Shown: positions 63,152 to 64,000 of the stretch, in pieces | Layout of the letters: every line of letters begins with the position of its first letter | How positions within the stretch are numbered: the first letter of the stretch is position 1 | Origin: M3007 sp033764075 | GTDB lineage: Bacteria; Bacteroidota; Bacteroidia; Chitinophagales; Saprospiraceae | Direction of reading: 5' to 3' | Length of the DNA: 64,000 bases | Assembly: GCA_033764075.1 (NCBI GenBank) | Contig: JANRJH010000016.1 | Coordinates: 15,800-79,799, forward strand | Notes under the pieces: model-generated | Databases searched by the model: none | The model's input: only the letters and a program-made list of their open reading frames with translations | What the model was told of the DNA's origin: nothing | Translations under genes and position numbers: made by a program

Positions 63152-64000
63152 GTGAAACGGTATCCCATCGGTATACAGGACTTTTCTGAGCTGCGGAATG
63201 GCGGGTTTGTCTATGTGGACAAAACCCGCCAGATTTTCGATCTGGTACAGCGGGGTAAGTATTATTTCCTGTCCCGGCCCCGCCGGTTTGGCAAATCCTT
63301 ATTGCTCAGCACGCTGAAATATCTGTTTTTGGGCCGGAGAGAGCTGTTTCACGGTTTGTGGGTAGATAAAGAAGCGGGATATGCCTGGGGCAGCCATCCG
63401 GTGATCCACTTGTCTTTCAGCAGTTCCGGTTATAAGGAAATCGGACTGGAGCAAGCCCTGTTACGGCTGGTAGATCAGGCTGCCGCTGAGTACCATATTC
63501 CCCTCACCAGCATGGGGCTTTCGGCCCGGTTCAGGGAATTCATTCACACCCTTGGCAGTGGAACCCAAAAGGTGGTGTTGCTGATAGATGAATACGACAA
63601 ACCGTTAACCGATTACCTCGAGGATCTGCCTCAGGCTGAAGCCAACCGGGAGACCTTAAAAACCTTTTTTTCTGTATTGAAGGATGCGGATCCATTCCTT
63701 CGTTTTATCCTTATCACCGGGGTATCAAAGTTTAGCAAGGTTTCCCTTTTTTCGGACCTCAACAACCTGAACGATCTCACCCGGCATCCCCGCTATGCCA
63801 CCCTTACCGGATATACGCCCGAGGAGCTCGATCATTACTTCGGTGAAGACATTCCGGCACTGGCAGAAGCCAACCAATTGGGTGTGGATGAAGTAAAATC
63901 CAGGATGCAGCACTGGTACAACGGGTATCAATGGGAGCCCGGCCAGCCGGTTTACAATCCGTTTTCTGTCCTCAGGCTGTTTGAGGCCCAGCGTTTCCGC
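63152..64000 (+). CDS. AAA-ATPase-like / PD-(D/E)XK family protein, 3' end cut by window
   Basis: 283 codons from a GTG start and no stop before the window ends. The opening KRYPIGIQDFSELRNGGFVYVDKT and YYFLSRPRRFGKSLLLSTLKYLF are the AAA-ATPase_like (DUF1703-linked) hallmarks; VVLLIDEYDKPLTDYL is Walker B; ILITGVSKFSKVSLFSDLNNLNDL is typical. Members normally end in a PD-(D/E)XK nuclease-like domain, which would lie past the window. They are abundant in Bacteroidetes, often in many copies per genome, and their role is unknown. No ATG start is available in this frame near the 5' end, so GTG is used. Confidence 0.85.
   Translation, partial: MKRYPIGIQDFSELRNGGFVYVDKTRQIFDLVQRGKYYFLSRPRRFGKSLLLSTLKYLFLGRRELFHGLWVDKEAGYAWGSHPVIHLSFSSSGYKEIGLEQALLRLVDQAAAEYHIPLTSMGLSARFREFIHTLGSGTQKVVLLIDEYDKPLTDYLEDLPQAEANRETLKTFFSVLKDADPFLRFILITGVSKFSKVSLFSDLNNLNDLTRHPRYATLTGYTPEELDHYFGEDIPALAEANQLGVDEVKSRMQHWYNGYQWEPGQPVYNPFSVLRLFEAQRFR

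Overview
The window looks like chromosome from a moderately GC-rich member of the Bacteroidetes, most likely of the Saprospiria/Lewinella type. Several things support this. Many genes carry the Bacteroidetes -7 promoter motif TAnnTTTG, in the best cases with TTG 19-20 nt upstream. Shine-Dalgarno sequences are rare. There is a type IX secretion (Por) C-terminal sorting domain, a small THX-type ribosomal protein, a GTP-dependent PEP carboxykinase, a zinc-ligand-poor HemB, and a CrtA-type carotenoid monooxygenase of the kind found in this phylum. The species assignment is inference; the phylum is well supported.

Layout. 1-7.2 kb: glucosaminidase-like protein, DUF4783 protein, ribosomal protein THX, tRNA-Gln, a degenerate peroxiredoxin, secreted beta-mannosidase, acyl-CoA ligase. 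7.3-15.4 kb: tatC, then a minus-strand pepA-pdxA-ppgK operon, a FAD dehydrogenase, arfB, a T9SS cargo protein and queD. 15.5-25.1 kb: glutathione peroxidase, holB and ricT (with palindromic repeats between them), lpdA, a HAD phosphatase, crtA-like gene, comEC and a helix-hairpin-helix protein. 25.1-31.9 kb: M28 peptidase, META lipoprotein, SOD, fumC, an unknown secreted protein, gpmI. 32.1-40.9 kb: hemW, a ten-unit tandem repeat array, and an upstream minus-strand block of DUF4129, SpoIIM, a 1194-residue outer-membrane protein and a small lipoprotein-like gene. 41-50.3 kb: hemB, an unknown gene, a helical-repeat protein, pckG, a lipoprotein, and a desaturase-LytS-LytTR operon. 50.3-64 kb: thrS, a histidine kinase, xerD, moxR, uvrA, an ECF sigma/anti-sigma pair, DUF952, a sugar nucleotidyltransferase, a PQQ-propeller protein and the 5' part of an AAA-ATPase/nuclease-like gene.

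Most of the window is housekeeping: central carbon metabolism (pckG, gpmI, fumC, lpdA, ppgK), cofactors (pdxA, hemB, hemW, queD), translation (thrS, tRNA, THX, arfB), DNA work (holB, uvrA, xerD, comEC) and oxidative stress (sod, gpx).

The unusual content lies between and inside these genes. Four classes of short repeat occur: CCCACGG...CCGTGGG palindromes that supply the stop codons of holB and approach that of comEC; an 80-98 bp tandem array; a GAATGCG heptad inverted repeat; and an identical 33-nt heptad tract translated inside gpmI. Three short promoter-driven non-coding or leader transcripts are predicted (before gpmI, before hemB, and in the 42.6-43.2 kb gap). A 21-bp-period direct repeat resembling a LytTR binding site precedes the LytS/LytTR operon. 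No CRISPR array, insertion sequence, prophage or classical defence island was seen.
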